Origin: Atrina japonica
Taxonomy: Eukaryota > Mollusca > Bivalvia > Pterioida > Pinnidae
Direction: 5' to 3'
Assembly (NCBI GenBank): GCA_030159075.1
Contig: BROG01000004.1
Location: forward strand, 3,890,001-3,954,000
Length of the DNA stretch: 64,000 nt
The notes below the pieces were generated by a model that saw only the letters and a list, made by a program, of their open reading frames with translations, ran no database searches and was not told where the DNA came from. Shown here in pieces: positions 1-11,418 of this stretch. Within the stretch, counting starts at the first letter, position 1. Every line of letters starts with the position of its first letter. The position numbers were made by a program, and so were the translations under genes.

Positions 1-19
1 CATTGTTGTTGTCTGTAGA

Positions 20-273
20 CAAAACTTTAACTTGGCCTGTAACTTTTTAACCAGAAGGGACAGGGCTCTGATATTTCACATGTAGATTTCTTATGACGAG
101 AGCTTTCATTTGGTACTTTGACTTTTGACCTAGTGTCCTTGAACTTTTACCTACTTTTCAAAAACTTTAATCTTGGCTTTATCTTTTAAATCATGAGGGA
201 CAGGGTTTTGATATTTCACATATAATTTTCCTATGACCAGAGCCTTCATTAGGTACCTTGACTATTGACAACT
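20..273. repeat. Two diverged copies of a dispersed repeat, in tandem
   Basis: Units at about 20-131 and 162-273 share the order aaaacttta, cttgg, gggacaggg, tgatatttcacat, gag(a/c) and the ending ggtac(t/c)ttgac. They differ by scattered substitutions, so the duplication is not recent. The motif string resembles a repeat I associate with invertebrate genomes. No coding potential is seen. Confidence 0.6.
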
Positions 274-785
274 CATGTTATTATACCCCAGACCCACACA
301 AGCATAACGTTTGTCTCTTGTTAAATTCCAAAATGTACCATGGCAGCATACATCCAAACCCCTAGTTTTCAGCTTATGTCGGCTGAATTTTTATTCCTTT
401 TGGGGTTTTTGTTTTTTGTTTTATCTATCAGTGGAATATTTCTGATGGATAAAGAGGTCATATTTTTGAGGTCGTACAAAAACCCCTCTCATGTCTTGTA
501 AAATAAAAAAAATAATAATAATTCAGGAAAGCATACCCCTGGACCTCCTAACATTTAGCTCTCATATAGAGTATGAAACAACCTTATGTTTGGAGGCTGA
601 CAAATGCCTCTTTGTGCTTCCACATGGGTAACCAAAAAAAATCCAGGACAGGTTCCCTCTTAAAAATAAAATGGTTGCTCCCTTACTCCATATACAATGT
701 GTTAGGTTATCTTGGCTCGATTTCTCTTTGTTTCTCTCTGTTTGCCTATATCTGTCTTCAACATTTTGGTTTCCATAAAAAATAT
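274..785. other. Non-coding stretch, nothing recognised
   Basis: AT-rich sequence with a T-rich run near 400-420 and an A/T run near 500-520. A 95-codon ORF at 573-860 runs into the MITE-1 copy and has no recognisable domain. Confidence 0.5.
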
Positions 786-1084
786 TACCATATTCGACCC
801 AATAAAGGCATTACAAAAATACGAAAAAAGGTGTGGACGCTTATTGGGATCACTTTATAGTAAAATTGACTTAAAGCAGTTAAAATATTTTTAGAGGCAC
901 TGTGGTAAAGCTGTTTTAGTTAATACAGTGGACACCTATCAACATTCTTGTGTTGCTGGGGTTTAGAGATAAATTGTTATTTATATTTTCTGGTCCACAT
1001 CTCCTTGTCAACAAGCTAGATCATGTGTGAAGAAGGGGAGGTGAGCTTTTAGGGACATGGGTACTTATTGGGTTGAATATGGTA
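786..1084. mobile_element. MITE-1 copy, 299 bp, with 20-bp terminal inverted repeats
   Basis: The left end taccatattcgacccaataa is the reverse complement, with one mismatch, of the right end at 1065-1084. The interior has gcttattggga-type motifs and no ORF. A second, more decayed copy lies at 58490-58838. Class is inferred from structure only; a TA target site is possible. Confidence 0.75.
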
Positions 1085-1608
1085 TTTTAATTCAGAAAGA
1101 ACAGGGATGAGATTGATTATGGCCAATGTTCAGTGATGTTGCCTGAGTTATGGGAATCTATAATCTTCATGAATACTTGGCTCTTGGGAGCACTAAGTTT
1201 TTGAGACGATATCTTGTTTTCTTTCATCCAATAAGATTATTATTGTTCATGTATGACCACTTATTTGATTGTTCCATAAACCACTATGGTGCATCGTTAA
1301 ATTCCAAAAACTGTAGGAAAATCATGAACATCTTCTAAAATTAGTTTTCAATTTTTCATTGACAGCACTTTGCTCTACATGTATGTAGAAAATTATAAAG
1401 ATTGTTTAGCCAATTGATCTCCAAGGCAACCACAGCATTCAACAAATTATGATGTATTTAAAAATAATGTAGAAGAATAGTTTTATCATCCACTTGGAAA
1501 AGAAAGATTTATTAATAGATTTGTGTTCGAGTGCAGATTATCATCCAGTTCAAACCTTTCAGAATCCATACTTTATACTGTAAGTCTTTAGAAATATGTA
1601 TTATGGTT
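1085..1608. other. Non-coding stretch, nothing recognised
   Basis: AT-rich. A 62-codon ORF at 1150-1338 has no recognisable features and is probably chance. Confidence 0.5.
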
Positions 1609-1875
1609 CTATTGTCTGATTCACATAAGATGGCGGGGCAGAGTAACCTTTTGATTATCATACGGATGATTCTACTCACTTATCAGTTATGGCAAGCTGC
1701 ATGGAAAAAACATTTTATTCCTCACTGGATACTGTCTTATTTATGTATGGTGACAAGTATGAACGATTACTCTAGCCAGTGTAATTTTAATGTTATGCTT
1801 TTATTACCTAAAATTTAAACTTGTCCATTTCAAGAAACGATTTGCTAGACCCCACCCTGATAGGTTATATGGGAA
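1609..1875 (+). mobile_element. MITE-7 copy (about 270 bp)
   Basis: Begins tgtctgattcacataag and continues agatggcggggcagagtaac. It ends near agaccccaccctgat followed by aggttatatgg. The other four copies are at 29764, 40645, 50250 and 60700. The ends form an imperfect inverted repeat: tcacataaga-tggcgggg-ggagt against ccatataacc-tggcaggg-ggagt. The 95-codon ORF at 1531-1818 overlaps the repeat and is not a gene. Confidence 0.75.
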
Positions 1876-2006
1876 ATAAATGAGATAAGGTTGTCCAATC
1901 TCTCCATTTTGAAGAATTCAAATATCCTATTCGTAATTGAAAAGTACACAGCTTTAAAGTTTGAAGCATCTGAGAAAAGTTATTTGTTGTAATCTAAAGA
2001 CAAAAG

Positions 2007-2062
2007 TTAGTAAAATCAAGGAAAGCAATTTATAAAGAAATTGCTTTCCTTGATTTTACTAA
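2007..2062. repeat. Perfect 25-bp inverted repeat with 6-nt loop
   Basis: The left arm 2007-2031 (ttagtaaaatcaagg...) is exactly complementary to the right arm 2038-2062; the loop is ataaag. The loop is shorter than in usual pre-microRNAs and the stem has no bulges. A recent short inverted duplication or cruciform-prone site is therefore more likely than a microRNA gene. Confidence 0.9.
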
Positions 2063-2305
2063 TTGGATCTGAACATGTTCAACTACAGGTCTACCAAGGT
2101 AAAGTGGCACATCTGGTTTTTGTTGAAAACCAAAACAATATTTTTCAAAAATAGTTTGTACAGGTAAAACATATTGCCTTGCACGGACTCCACACATTAC
2201 TGAATCTCTAATACTTTTGTACACGACAAGTAGTCTGTCACCCCTGTTATGATTTGATTTAGTTTCGTTGTGTTTGTAAACATGTGCCAATTTACCTTGG
2301 TACAC
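2030..2305 (-). other. Open frame of protein-like composition, no ATG, unassigned
   Basis: A 91-codon frame opens directly after an in-frame TAG and starts with GTG, so it has no eukaryotic start codon. Its composition is balanced and its 3' end runs into the hairpin at 2007-2062. It could be an exon or a fragment of a dead transposon protein, but the upstream AG (atatag) has no pyrimidine tract. I recognise no family. Chance is quite possible. Confidence 0.15.
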
Positions 2306-2998
2306 CTATATAGTGCTTGATACATCAGCTGTATGTCATCAAATTTTACTTGAGTTATCCCCCTTTTTCAACTTTTTATTTTTATCACAGGGGATGTTTT
2401 TTCATATGTGGTATACCTGATCATATTTCATGTCCCTTTCCCCAAAATTTTCAATAAAAATTCCTAGTTAAATGTGCAGAGTAGTCGAACAACACAATTT
2501 GTTTTAAAAAAAACTATAAATCAAAACTATAGAGTCAATGTAAAATAAAAGTTATATATGATAAAGCTCCAATGTATGAATTGCATTGTGGTTTTAATTA
2601 TTGATATATGATGACAACAATAGCGTGTTCTTTCTATAATGTGAGATTTGTCATCCTGATTCAGTGTGTTGTTGTTGTTGACATAAATCACAGGAGGGAT
2701 ATTATGTAACACTCTTTATGTTACTTTTTCATCTGAAAATAAAGAAAATATTTCAAGCATGAGTTGTAAAGTTGATTGCTTTAAACCCAGCAGAATTTTG
2801 TCTCTAATTTTACAAAATATTGAACGGATTGCTGTCATTTTTAACAATGCTATCTGATTATTTTTGTGATAAACAACATTGATTGACAGAAATTGACATA
2901 GATATTTTTTGTAGTATCAGTTGATAATGTTTGGAGGCTGTATTTCTCATTGGATCCTAAGTTGTTTGCATGTATATGCAGAATTTGAATTTGAGTTT
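2306..2998. other. Non-coding stretch, nothing recognised
   Basis: AT-rich sequence with short A and T runs. The only ORF (2527-2712, minus, 61 codons) has no recognisable features. Confidence 0.5.
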
Positions 2999-3290
2999 TG
3001 CTTCACGCCATACTCAATTCATACGATGGTGGAGGAGGATTGAACCCGGTTACAATTTACTCGGGAAGAGACCACTGGTGGCAAACTTTTTCACAAAATC
3101 ACCTTAGGTTCCAGTGTTACCCAAACTCACACTGACTAGAGGTGAGAAACTTCGTGGTTTAATCCTTTCATCCCTGAATATTTGAGTGGTATGCTCCTTC
3201 TATTGTTGAAAAGCATTCTTTTATGGTCTGTAGGGTTGAAAAGATTGAAGTGTAATGTACTAACCACTTGGCCATGGAGATCCCTGTATA
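2999..3290 (-). mobile_element. SINE-2 copy, decayed
   Basis: On the minus strand the head (about 3255-3288) reads gggatctccatggccaagtg then gttagta, an A-box-like start resembling a tRNA with a long variable arm. The body has tgagaaa, gccacca and gaccggg-type core motifs in the SINE-2 order (ggaagagaccactgg on the plus strand). The tail lies at tactcaatt near 3012. About 60 bp of unrelated sequence interrupts the head side. Confidence 0.6.
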
Positions 3291-3714
3291 TGTGACAGAT
3301 TGCTAGTTACTTGCATATAAAATGACTTTCAACTCCATGACAAAAAAGTCACCACAAAGCAATTTAGATATTGTTGAGTGTAGCATTGATAGATTAAGAA
3401 ATAAACCAGTAAATGAATATAGTGAAACCTTACGTAACAAACACATTGCTCATGTTACCAGTCCACATTGTGGTGACCATAAATATTTAGTCCATTGAAA
3501 ATTTCTTTAACATGAAAAATCAATTAAGTCTAGACTCTAACTAAAAGCTATCATATCACCTTTTAAACAAAATATGTCTTTTTAAGATTGTTTTATTAGA
3601 TTATTTGTAACTATGTAGAAAATTGTATAAGCGTTTTGTGAAAGTGGGTGTGAATGAATTATCATTCATGTCTGTATTTCTTTTCGTTTTTTTGTTTGAG
3701 GACATCGAATTTTA

Positions 3715-3825
3715 TTGTCTCATCTGAAATACAGGAAACCAACCTGCTGCTGTCGGGACCTGAACTCACGACCTCACAATCCAGAGTCGAACGCGCTAGC
3801 AACTGAGCGAGGCTGGCTCTATTTG
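3715..3825 (-). mobile_element. SINE-1 fragment, head side only
   Basis: Minus-strand tRNA-like head: agagccagcctcgctcagtt followed by a B-box-like gagttcaggtcc, then the tcctgtatttcagatgag stretch. The conserved core and tail are missing. A second, complete copy begins right behind it (3835-4112), so this is either a truncated insertion or the remains of a nested or tandem pair. Confidence 0.65.
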
Positions 3826-3834
3826 TATTCATTT

Positions 3835-4112
3835 TTTTGTTTTTGTTTATTGTTGTTTAACATCCCACTCAAGAATCTTTCACTTATATGGAGATGTCAC
3901 CAAATGCCAGTGAAGGGCTTCAAATTTTGGCCTATGCTCGGCACTTACGGCTATTGAGCAGTGAGGGTTCTTAAACGTGCCAACACCAACTGCGACATGG
4001 GACCTAGAGTTTTGCTGTCTCATCTGAAGGACAGGAAACCAACTTGGACTCAAACTCACAACTTCATGATCAAGAGTCAAGCCTGCTACTAACTGAGCCA
4101 GGCAGGCTCTAT
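3835..4112 (-). mobile_element. SINE-1 copy, near full length
   Basis: The tail is on the plus side (tttgtttattgttgtttaac), then the core (actcaagaatctttcac, gtcacc, gaagggcttcaaattttggc, cctatgctcgg, ttgagcagtgagggttctt). The tRNA-like head at 4030-4110 has, on the minus strand, an A box at ggctcagttagtagc and a B box at gagtttgagtcc. The ORFs at 3715-3957 and 3880-4080 are translations of this repeat. Confidence 0.85.
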
Positions 4113-4225
4113 TTGTATTTGTTATGTATTATGTACATATAAAATTAAAAAATAAAATTAATATTGATGAATTTTTAATTTTGAAAAAAAAGAAATATAT
4201 ATATAAGAAGATTATTTGAAACACT

Positions 4226-4352
4226 TCTGATGTTTGTTACTTCCAGAAGCAATCTAATTGAAAACCAATCTCTGATTGCTCCCATTTTCTGATGTTTGTT
4301 ACTTCCAGTAGCAATCTTATTGAAAACCGATCTCTCATTGCTCCCATTTTCT
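4226..4352. repeat. 63-bp unit repeated twice
   Basis: tctgatgtttgttacttcca starts at 4226 and again at 4289. The units differ at a few sites and a partial third start (tctgatatgttg) follows. The minus-strand ORF at 4175-4396 is explained by this duplication. Confidence 0.85.
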
Positions 4353-6348
4353 GATATGTTGTGTAGAGGATCTAATGAAATCTGATAATATGTCACATGA
4401 GTGACCTTGTGGGTGTGTCATTGTTCGACCAATGAAAATGTGACTTACAAGATCTTGAAAGTTCATGGAATGATCAAGGGAGGTAAACATTTTGAATATT
4501 TTAAACAACACCGAACACACAAAAACTGCTAGTAGAGAATTCTTTTCATAACTTTGGATGAGATCAAATCACTGAAGATATCCGATTGAATTCTAGGACT
4601 GATAATTATTGCATTATAAAACTAGTTACATCTCTTTACCATTCTACTGAATAGAAATTTAATAATAAATAAAACTGTTTTGAGTAATACTCATGTCGTA
4701 AACATGAATGCCCCCGTCATACTTTATACTGAGCACTAAGCAGTGGAACAATTACTTGTCTGCACGACTCACTTTAGAAATTGGAAAATTGTCCAGTGTA
4801 CTTTTATTATATCACCTATGGCATAAGTTTCACCCCCTCCCAATAATGAAAGTTTTCTAATAACTGAATACAGCAGTAAGTCCTCAATTTTTAAAACCAA
4901 GTCCCTGATATCCCCAGAAATAGTTTTTGGTAGGCAGTTTCCCATACGAAATCAACCACCCAGTGTTGATGCCATATTTAGAGCAGTACATTTCAACAAG
5001 TTAAGAGGGAAGTGGATGACAATTCTTTTATTAATATTTATTCATCACTCACACTTCATGTTTAAAAGATTTATATATAATATAACTTCTTTCGTTATCT
5101 TCACTTTTTTCATTCAAGAAGCTTGCTGAGACTGCTTTTGCAATCGATAGTACATTGTGTACCTGTTGAAAATTGGAATAGTCCACAACTGACGTCATTG
5201 AATACACACAGGAATTCTCTCCACAGCGACATTATTTTATCAGCACAAGTGACCACCCCTACTATATTTTAATCATTTTCGCTTATTTGAATAGATAAAA
5301 CTGAGAGGTTGCATTTTAATTATTAGACAACTTATTTCAGCCACTGAAGTATCCATTATATACTATGATTTTGTTGCATATCGAAGATTTTCTGATTTCC
5401 AAAGTGAAAAGTAGTAGAACTACTTGTGTTAATATTTTATGAGTCTGAAGTGCGATCTTAACTGGTTTTCAATACAAATTATTGATATAGACTTTTCAGT
5501 TAACTACTCAACTGTGACTCAACATGCAGTATTATATATCATGGTACAAATTATTGAATTTTTAGATCATTTTAAAAATTACAATGCAGTTGGCAAAATC
5601 AAGATATTGAGTCCTATATTCCAACTTGCTGTGAGATGATCATGTTCTTATTTTGTTTAAACTGAAAATAATCAACAAATGTTTTTGTTTGTGACATTAA
5701 GTAGAATTAATGTGGCTTAGATTATTTCCATTTGTCTTTGGAATGTAAATTTTAGTTTTTTCAGTATAATTCCTGGCTGGTTTTAATAGCACCATAATCA
5801 AAACAATTTACATAGCTAAATATTTAGAATTTCCAAAATGTTATTAAGTGGTTTTTTGTTTTTTATTTTTGTCATGATTTAATTTGTAAATTACAAATGA
5901 AAATAGGCAGGCATTAACATTTATAAGACAAATGGTGTCTTAAAACAACAGATTCCTCCCTGTTTAAAAAAAGATCCTTTAATTCATGTTCCTATGTCAA
6001 ATTTTCTTTGTCAGTGCTTGTTTGTTATCTATATTACTTAAATGGAATCTATGAAACTTGCTATAAGTGTTTGAAATGAAGATATCTCAAACAATATCAC
6101 TTTTGGTGCTGCCTGTTCATTATTTACAGAGTTGTTTCCCTTTGTTATATTAGCTTGCACTGGGATTCATATCAGTTCTGATGCCTTGCTTTCCTGCTGC
6201 CTTGAAAAAAATCCCAACATGAAGACATATCACAGGGTGTAGATTGGAGGATCTAACTACAGACTTCTGCTATAGATGCCTACTGATTAGGCTCACTGTC
6301 ATTATATTTACATTTAAAATACCCATGGCTTTCTAAATATAGAATGTT
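4353..6348. other. 2-kb non-coding stretch, nothing recognised
   Basis: AT-rich. A 66-codon ORF at 5439-5639 has no domain or splice context I can support. No tandem repeat or foldback was seen. Confidence 0.5.
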
Positions 6349-6428
6349 TAACTCATCATCCCCTGAAGTCACATTTGGACCTGTCCATTTCAAAGATTGG
6401 TTCACTCCACTGTCAGAATTTGGGGGTG
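6349..6428. mobile_element. MITE-8 copy, one end clear
   Basis: Starts aactcatcatcccctgaag, followed by tcacatttggac and gtccatttc. The right end is less clear (cactgtcagaatttggggg). It shares the cactgtcagaatt ending with the copy at 9511. Confidence 0.6.
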
Positions 6429-6733
6429 TATGATTTAGAATTCAATTTTTAAAATGATTTTACATGCAATATTAACTTGTTCACTCCTGAATTATCACAT
6501 TAGACCAAGTCCTTGCTATTTTTTTTATTTGTCCAGGTCTAAATAAGACCATATTCTTGTATGAGTTAACAAGGTCTAATATCCTCATATTTCATATCAT
6601 TAGGTCATGACCTCTTATTCTCTTGTTACTGATTGGCTTGTTTGAAGCCTTTTGAATTTGCTTAATCATTATATCAACTTCATGATCTTGTTGTAGGTTG
6701 GTATAACAATCGAACAACTAGTAAATTGCTGAA

Positions 6734-6915
6734 TACAGTGGAACCTGTCTTGAGAGACCATCCTTTCTGCCACTAAAATGTGGTCTCCCAAGACAGGTGG
6801 TTTCTCAAAAGACGTTTTATTTACATAGATATCTAACTGAATGGTTTCCAAATTGTGGTCTCAAAAGACAGGTGGTCTCTCATGACAGTGGTCTCTTAAG
6901 ATAGATTCCACTGTA
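6734..6915. mobile_element. MITE-2 copy, 182 bp
   Basis: Left end tacagtggaacctgtcttga then gagacca; right end agatagattccactgta. Further internal copies of the arm motif (gtggtctc, agacaggtgg) occur in both orientations, so the whole element folds. TA at both edges fits a Tc1/mariner/pogo-type target site. No ORF. Confidence 0.8.
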
Positions 6916-8135
6916 TCATATCATAGTAGGAATTGTTGAACATCTTCTAGTTCACACTACAGTAGAAAATTGAGGTCTTTATAATCTTTGTTCCTCTCTA
7001 TGATTTTTCTTTGATATACTGTATAGTTGTTTTTATTCATGGGGATTTAATTTCACTGTACATTAGGGGTAAAAAAATTTACTGTAAAACTAAATACCCA
7101 TTAATATAATACCTTATACTGAAGCATCAGAAAGACAAAACTTTACCAATCAAAATTCATTCATATACAATCAGACATTGCATATGTAAGTCATAAATGT
7201 TTATAAGCTTTACTCACCTTTACTTCCCATGGCAATAGAGCAATGCGTGATATCATTATAAATGAAAAACAAGAGAGATAACTCCTGTTAAACTTCTGTT
7301 TTGGAAATAGTCCTGTGCAAAATTTAATACTCGTGAATAAGTTCTTTTAGGAAAAACACAATATTATCTCCCCGTGAAACTCTATAGTGTCAGATAAGCT
7401 AATCATGTAAGAAAACACCAGTTGACTTTTGATATCAGGTGACACCTTGATTTATCTACCCCACAGAAGTGATATTCACCAAGGTCAACCTCATCAAAAG
7501 TCCATAAATGTATAGTATCAGGTGACCTCTTAAGCTAAGATTTCATTGCTAAATAACTGTATCTGCATATTGTATTTGAATTCTCTTGGTATTTCACAGT
7601 AGCTTTACCTGTTTGATATTTTTGGTTAAGAGCCTCATTCTTGCTATTTTCTGTCTATAAAATTCCACGGTGCTGTGAAGAGTTTTTGTTTTACTCATTC
7701 ATAAACATCACTCGGGATTGTAACTGCTTTATTTAACCATTAATCCAGATTAACAACATTCTTCAGGGAGAAATTACTCTTGAACTATGCAAGCTTCTAA
7801 TTTGAATTTAGTGAGTTTTTTCTTCATGCATCTGAGATGATAGCAGCAGTGAAAAACAGCTGAACAAGTGTGGAGAATACTTGTACTGATACAGCTGTGA
7901 CAGAAATGAAAAGATAAACACACATAAGAAAATAAGATATTGGTAGAAACACTATGCTCTCTTGAGATAAGTCCTTGAGAAGTATTAAGACTCAGGCCAA
8001 TATAGTCAAATCTTGGCCATAATCAATCTCTACTTAGATCTCATTTGTATAAAGCAGCCTACAAAATTTAGTTAAAATTTAAGAAAAGAAATTCCGAATA
8101 TTTGATGGAAGCCAAGATATTGCAATCTGACCAAG
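6916..8135. other. Non-coding stretch, nothing recognised
   Basis: AT-rich with no ORF of note, no tandem array and no foldback before the element at 8136. Confidence 0.5.
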
Positions 8136-8390
8136 AGACCCTTTCACGATAACTGCGTTCGTACTAATTTCACCTGCACACAAGCACTTCCAGGTGGTAT
8201 CAAGAAGTTTCGTGCTCAAAACATTTCTACCCATGACAATTAGTACCGAATTAAAGACTAATTGTTCCCTGTGTACGATTTAAATTTCATTGGGTATGAT
8301 TTGTGTTGAGTATGAAACTTCTTGATATCACTTGGAAGTGTTGATTGCGCAGGTGAGATTAGTAGGAACGCAGTTATCATGAAAGGGTCT
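8136..8390. mobile_element. Foldback element with about 85-bp inverted arms
   Basis: The left arm 8136-8220 (agaccctttcacgataactg...) matches the reverse complement of the right arm 8306-8390 at most positions, with about a dozen differences. The central spacer is about 85 bp and non-coding. No clear target duplication is visible. A second copy was not found in this window. Confidence 0.8.
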
Positions 8391-8779
8391 ATAGACAAAC
8401 CAACATATCAACATGCTCAGAAATTTTTCAAATCTGGACATAAAATGTGGAACGGCAAAAAGATAGAAATTTAAAAAGAAACACAGAAAATGAAATAAAA
8501 GACATAAACATGCATTCAGAATTCATCTATATTATACAAATTTCTCTAAAAACATTATCTAATGCAATTTATTTCACATTATTTGATTGGTCAATGAAGT
8601 TGTATACTTGCAACATGTTTAACTAATGTTTTATATAACGTCACTACTCCAAATCACTCAATGAATTAAATCAGTTACCAGTTTTTCAAACATAACAGGA
8701 CTCAAAAGCAGTTTGGCCTACATATATGTATGTAATTCAATAGTCCATGTACATATTTGTCATTACTATGAATAAAAAA

Positions 8780-9048
8780 GGGCTTCCGTGGCCGAGTGGT
8801 CAGAGCATCGTGCTTTGAACTATGAAGTCTCTCACTTCTGGTCAGCGCAGGTTAGAGCCCTGCTGGGACCCAAGCTGCTTTTAGTGAGAGAGTATGCCAG
8901 TTAACTTGCGGAAGGCTGTCTTCCTCGGAAGGCTGTCTTTCTCTTCCTGGGTACATAGTAACAAGGTTCTCTCCTCCATCATTAAAAACTGGCCGCCACC
9001 ATATAACTGGAAAATTATTGAGTGTGGCATTAAATACTATTGAAAATT
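8780..9048 (+). mobile_element. SINE-2 copy, full length
   Basis: The head gcttccgtggccgagtggtc then agagca is a good A box; an extended arm (ctctcacttctggtc) and a B-box-like aggttagagccct follow. This resembles Leu/Ser-type tRNAs. The body has gagagagtatgccagtt, cttcctgggtaca, ggttctctcctccatc and ctggccgcca. The tail is attattgagtgtggcatta. An internal gaaggctgtctt motif is duplicated. Confidence 0.85.
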
Positions 9049-9216
9049 CAAATTACCATAAATAAGATGTATATATATTCATTCTACACTGGTCACAGGA
9101 CCAAGTTTGAATTCTAAACTGAAAGACCCTTTGCTTTCACCTACGAATACATTGTATACTGGTATACTGCCAATTGTTACTATTTATGAATAGCAGCCAA
9201 GAGTTTTATTTTTTCT

Positions 9217-9239
9217 TTTTCTTTTTTTTTTTTTTTTTT
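9217..9239. repeat. T-rich homopolymer tract
   Basis: A T run interrupted by single C residues, leading into ttttg at 9240. It is not joined to a recognisable SINE tail. Confidence 0.9.
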
Positions 9240-9510
9240 GCCATGTTTACTAGATCTTTGACTTCCTTTATCCATTTTAATTGATCTCGATCTGACACCT
9301 GAATCTACAGCCTGTCTGCTTATGAAGGCACCATTTTCTTTGAACTGTTTTTGTAGCTGTAGAACTTTGTTGATGTAATTCTAAGTTTTTCTTCAAAGGG
9401 TAATGAGGTAACACCTGTCTCATAAGGTAAGATACTAAATCTGGTTATAATTACTAAGTCTGTATGAATTAACACTCAAACATAATGACTAGTCATGTGT
9501 TAGTATACAA

Positions 9511-9585
9511 TTAATTCATCAAACCCTGAAGTCACATTTGGATCTACCCTTTTTAAAGAATGGTTAGGTCCACTGTCAGAATTCA
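9511..9585. mobile_element. MITE-8 copy, decayed
   Basis: aattcatcaaaccctgaagt, then cacatttggatct and cactgtcagaattc, in the same order as the copy at 6349. It lies directly upstream of the 36-bp array. Confidence 0.55.
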
Positions 9586-9640
9586 GTGACTTGCAAGGAT
9601 AAGGTTCCAGGGTTCAGAAAAGTAATGCATCAAATGTTCC

Positions 9641-9995
9641 TTTGCCACGTGCTTGGCCTAAGAGATGATCTGTTCCTTTGCCAAGTGCTTGGCCTAAGAC
9701 ATGATCTGTTCCTTTGCCAAGTGCTCGGTCTAAGACATGATCTGTTCCTTTGGCAAGTGCCCAGTCTAAGACATGATCTGTTCCTTAGCCAAGTGCTTGG
9801 TCTAAGACATGATCTGTTCCTTAGCCAAGTTCTCAGGCTAAGACATGAACTGTTCCTTTGCCAAGTGCTCGGCCTAAGACATGATCTGTGTCTTAGCCAA
9901 GTGCTCGTTCTAAGACATGATCTATTCCTTAGCCAAGTGCTCATTCTAAGACATGATCTGTTCCTTAGCCATGTTCTCAGCCTAAGACTAAAGGT
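9641..9995. repeat. 36-bp minisatellite, about 10 units, open on both strands
   Basis: The unit reads aagacatgatctgttccttt then gccaagtgctcggtct; variants differ mainly at the g/a after ccttt and in gctcggtct. Because 36 is a multiple of 3 and the unit lacks stops, both strands stay open: 143 codons on plus (12-residue LRHDLFLSQVLG-like repeat) and 122 on minus (basic, TWLRNRSCLR-like). I treat both as by-products. Confidence 0.9.
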
Positions 9996-10017
9996 CACAA
10001 GTCTTTCAGTTACCTAA

Positions 10018-11418
10018 AGCAGGTAACATTTACATACAAGTGAACATTTCTTGGATTTATGTAAATAAACACAAAGAATTCACGTTATTCCTAGTGCTAA
10101 TATTCTATGTTTCTTGGAGTACATGTAATTATAAAAAGTCTGAAATATTGAATTTGTACTTTTGAATTTTACTTTGATTCAGATTCTTTACAACTAAGAA
10201 AATATTTCACTCTTGAATGGGAATGATTTTTTTGAAAATGAAAATAAACATGAAAAAGAAGACAACACAGAGTTAGCTTTTGGCAGGTAACAGTTTATTT
10301 CAACTTTTTAATTAAACACAACACAAATTTGAAACACTGAAAGACTTTCAACTGTAATAAAGCTGGAATGTCATGAGGTCCGGGATGGGTGGGTTAATTT
10401 GTTTGATAAAGATAGGTATCAGATGGTCTCTCTTAACCTCAGAAGAGAGGTGGAAAACATCTGATGACTCCACAATGTTCAGTCAGAGGGCCACTTAACA
10501 ACAAACATATTTCTTCAGTCAGGATTCTAACATATGTTATTACATATGTAGTGTCTTCACTTTTCACTACTTTACAGATGTGATTATAATGTTTAAAGAT
10601 TCATTCTATACCATGTATTCTGTTCTGTTACCTGGTAACCAGATGCTTTTCTTTTTTGTTAATTTATGATCTGTAATTAAGTAGAAAATTTAATTCTTCT
10701 ACGAATGTTGTAAGTATCTTAAATAAAGGTAATAAATTCCATTTAAAATGTCATATTATAATGGATCTTCATAGGATATAAGTATTTAAGTATTTAAATT
10801 CTGTGGTAAATTTACTTAAAACAGATTACAATTTTCAATCTATTAGGTTGTATAAAGTTTCAACATGTAAAACTTCTTTCTCTCTCCCCCAACTACTACA
10901 CCAAATATCATTTGCTGTGTAGAATTTACAGGGTAAAGAAAAAAAAATGTAAATTTCATGTCTGTGGTGGGGTGGGGGGGTCTGGGGTTTTTAAATATCA
11001 AGTACATGTAAGAACTCCGATAACCAATTTACGTCTATTGTAGAACATTTATTTTCTTTAAAATATCATTTACAGTTTGTGTAGTTGGTTTCAGAATTGG
11101 AAGATGTTATGAACATGTAAAACAAAAATTTCGGCTTAATTTGATTGAGTATAGAAGGAAATATTGATGTCCAGATTAGGTTTACAGTCTGCCACCACAG
11201 AAAATGTTATCAATATGTAGGAAATAAAATTGTGACAACCTGCAAAGTAATCGGTTTAAAATCATAAGATACACTTACATGTGAATACCTAATTTGATAT
11301 TGTCTTCTAGATTTGATTTCTCAATACATCATCGCACATGTTTAGTATGTATAACAGTTATATGTCATTTTCAGTATACGTTGTATATATCGAGATATAT
11401 ATCTTTATAAAAATTTCG
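10018..11418. other. Non-coding stretch, nothing recognised
   Basis: AT-rich. A short G-rich patch (ggtggggtggggggg) lies near 10966-10980. No gene, array or foldback seen. Confidence 0.5.

Noticed and set aside
8780..8870. A functional tRNA-Leu or tRNA-Ser gene
   Set aside because: Only the A and B boxes and part of the arms are tRNA-like; the acceptor stem does not close and the SINE-2 body and tail follow directly.
9586..10017. 143-codon ORF with 12-residue repeats, as a leucine-rich protein
   Set aside because: Produced by the 36-bp array; an equally long ORF runs on the other strand.
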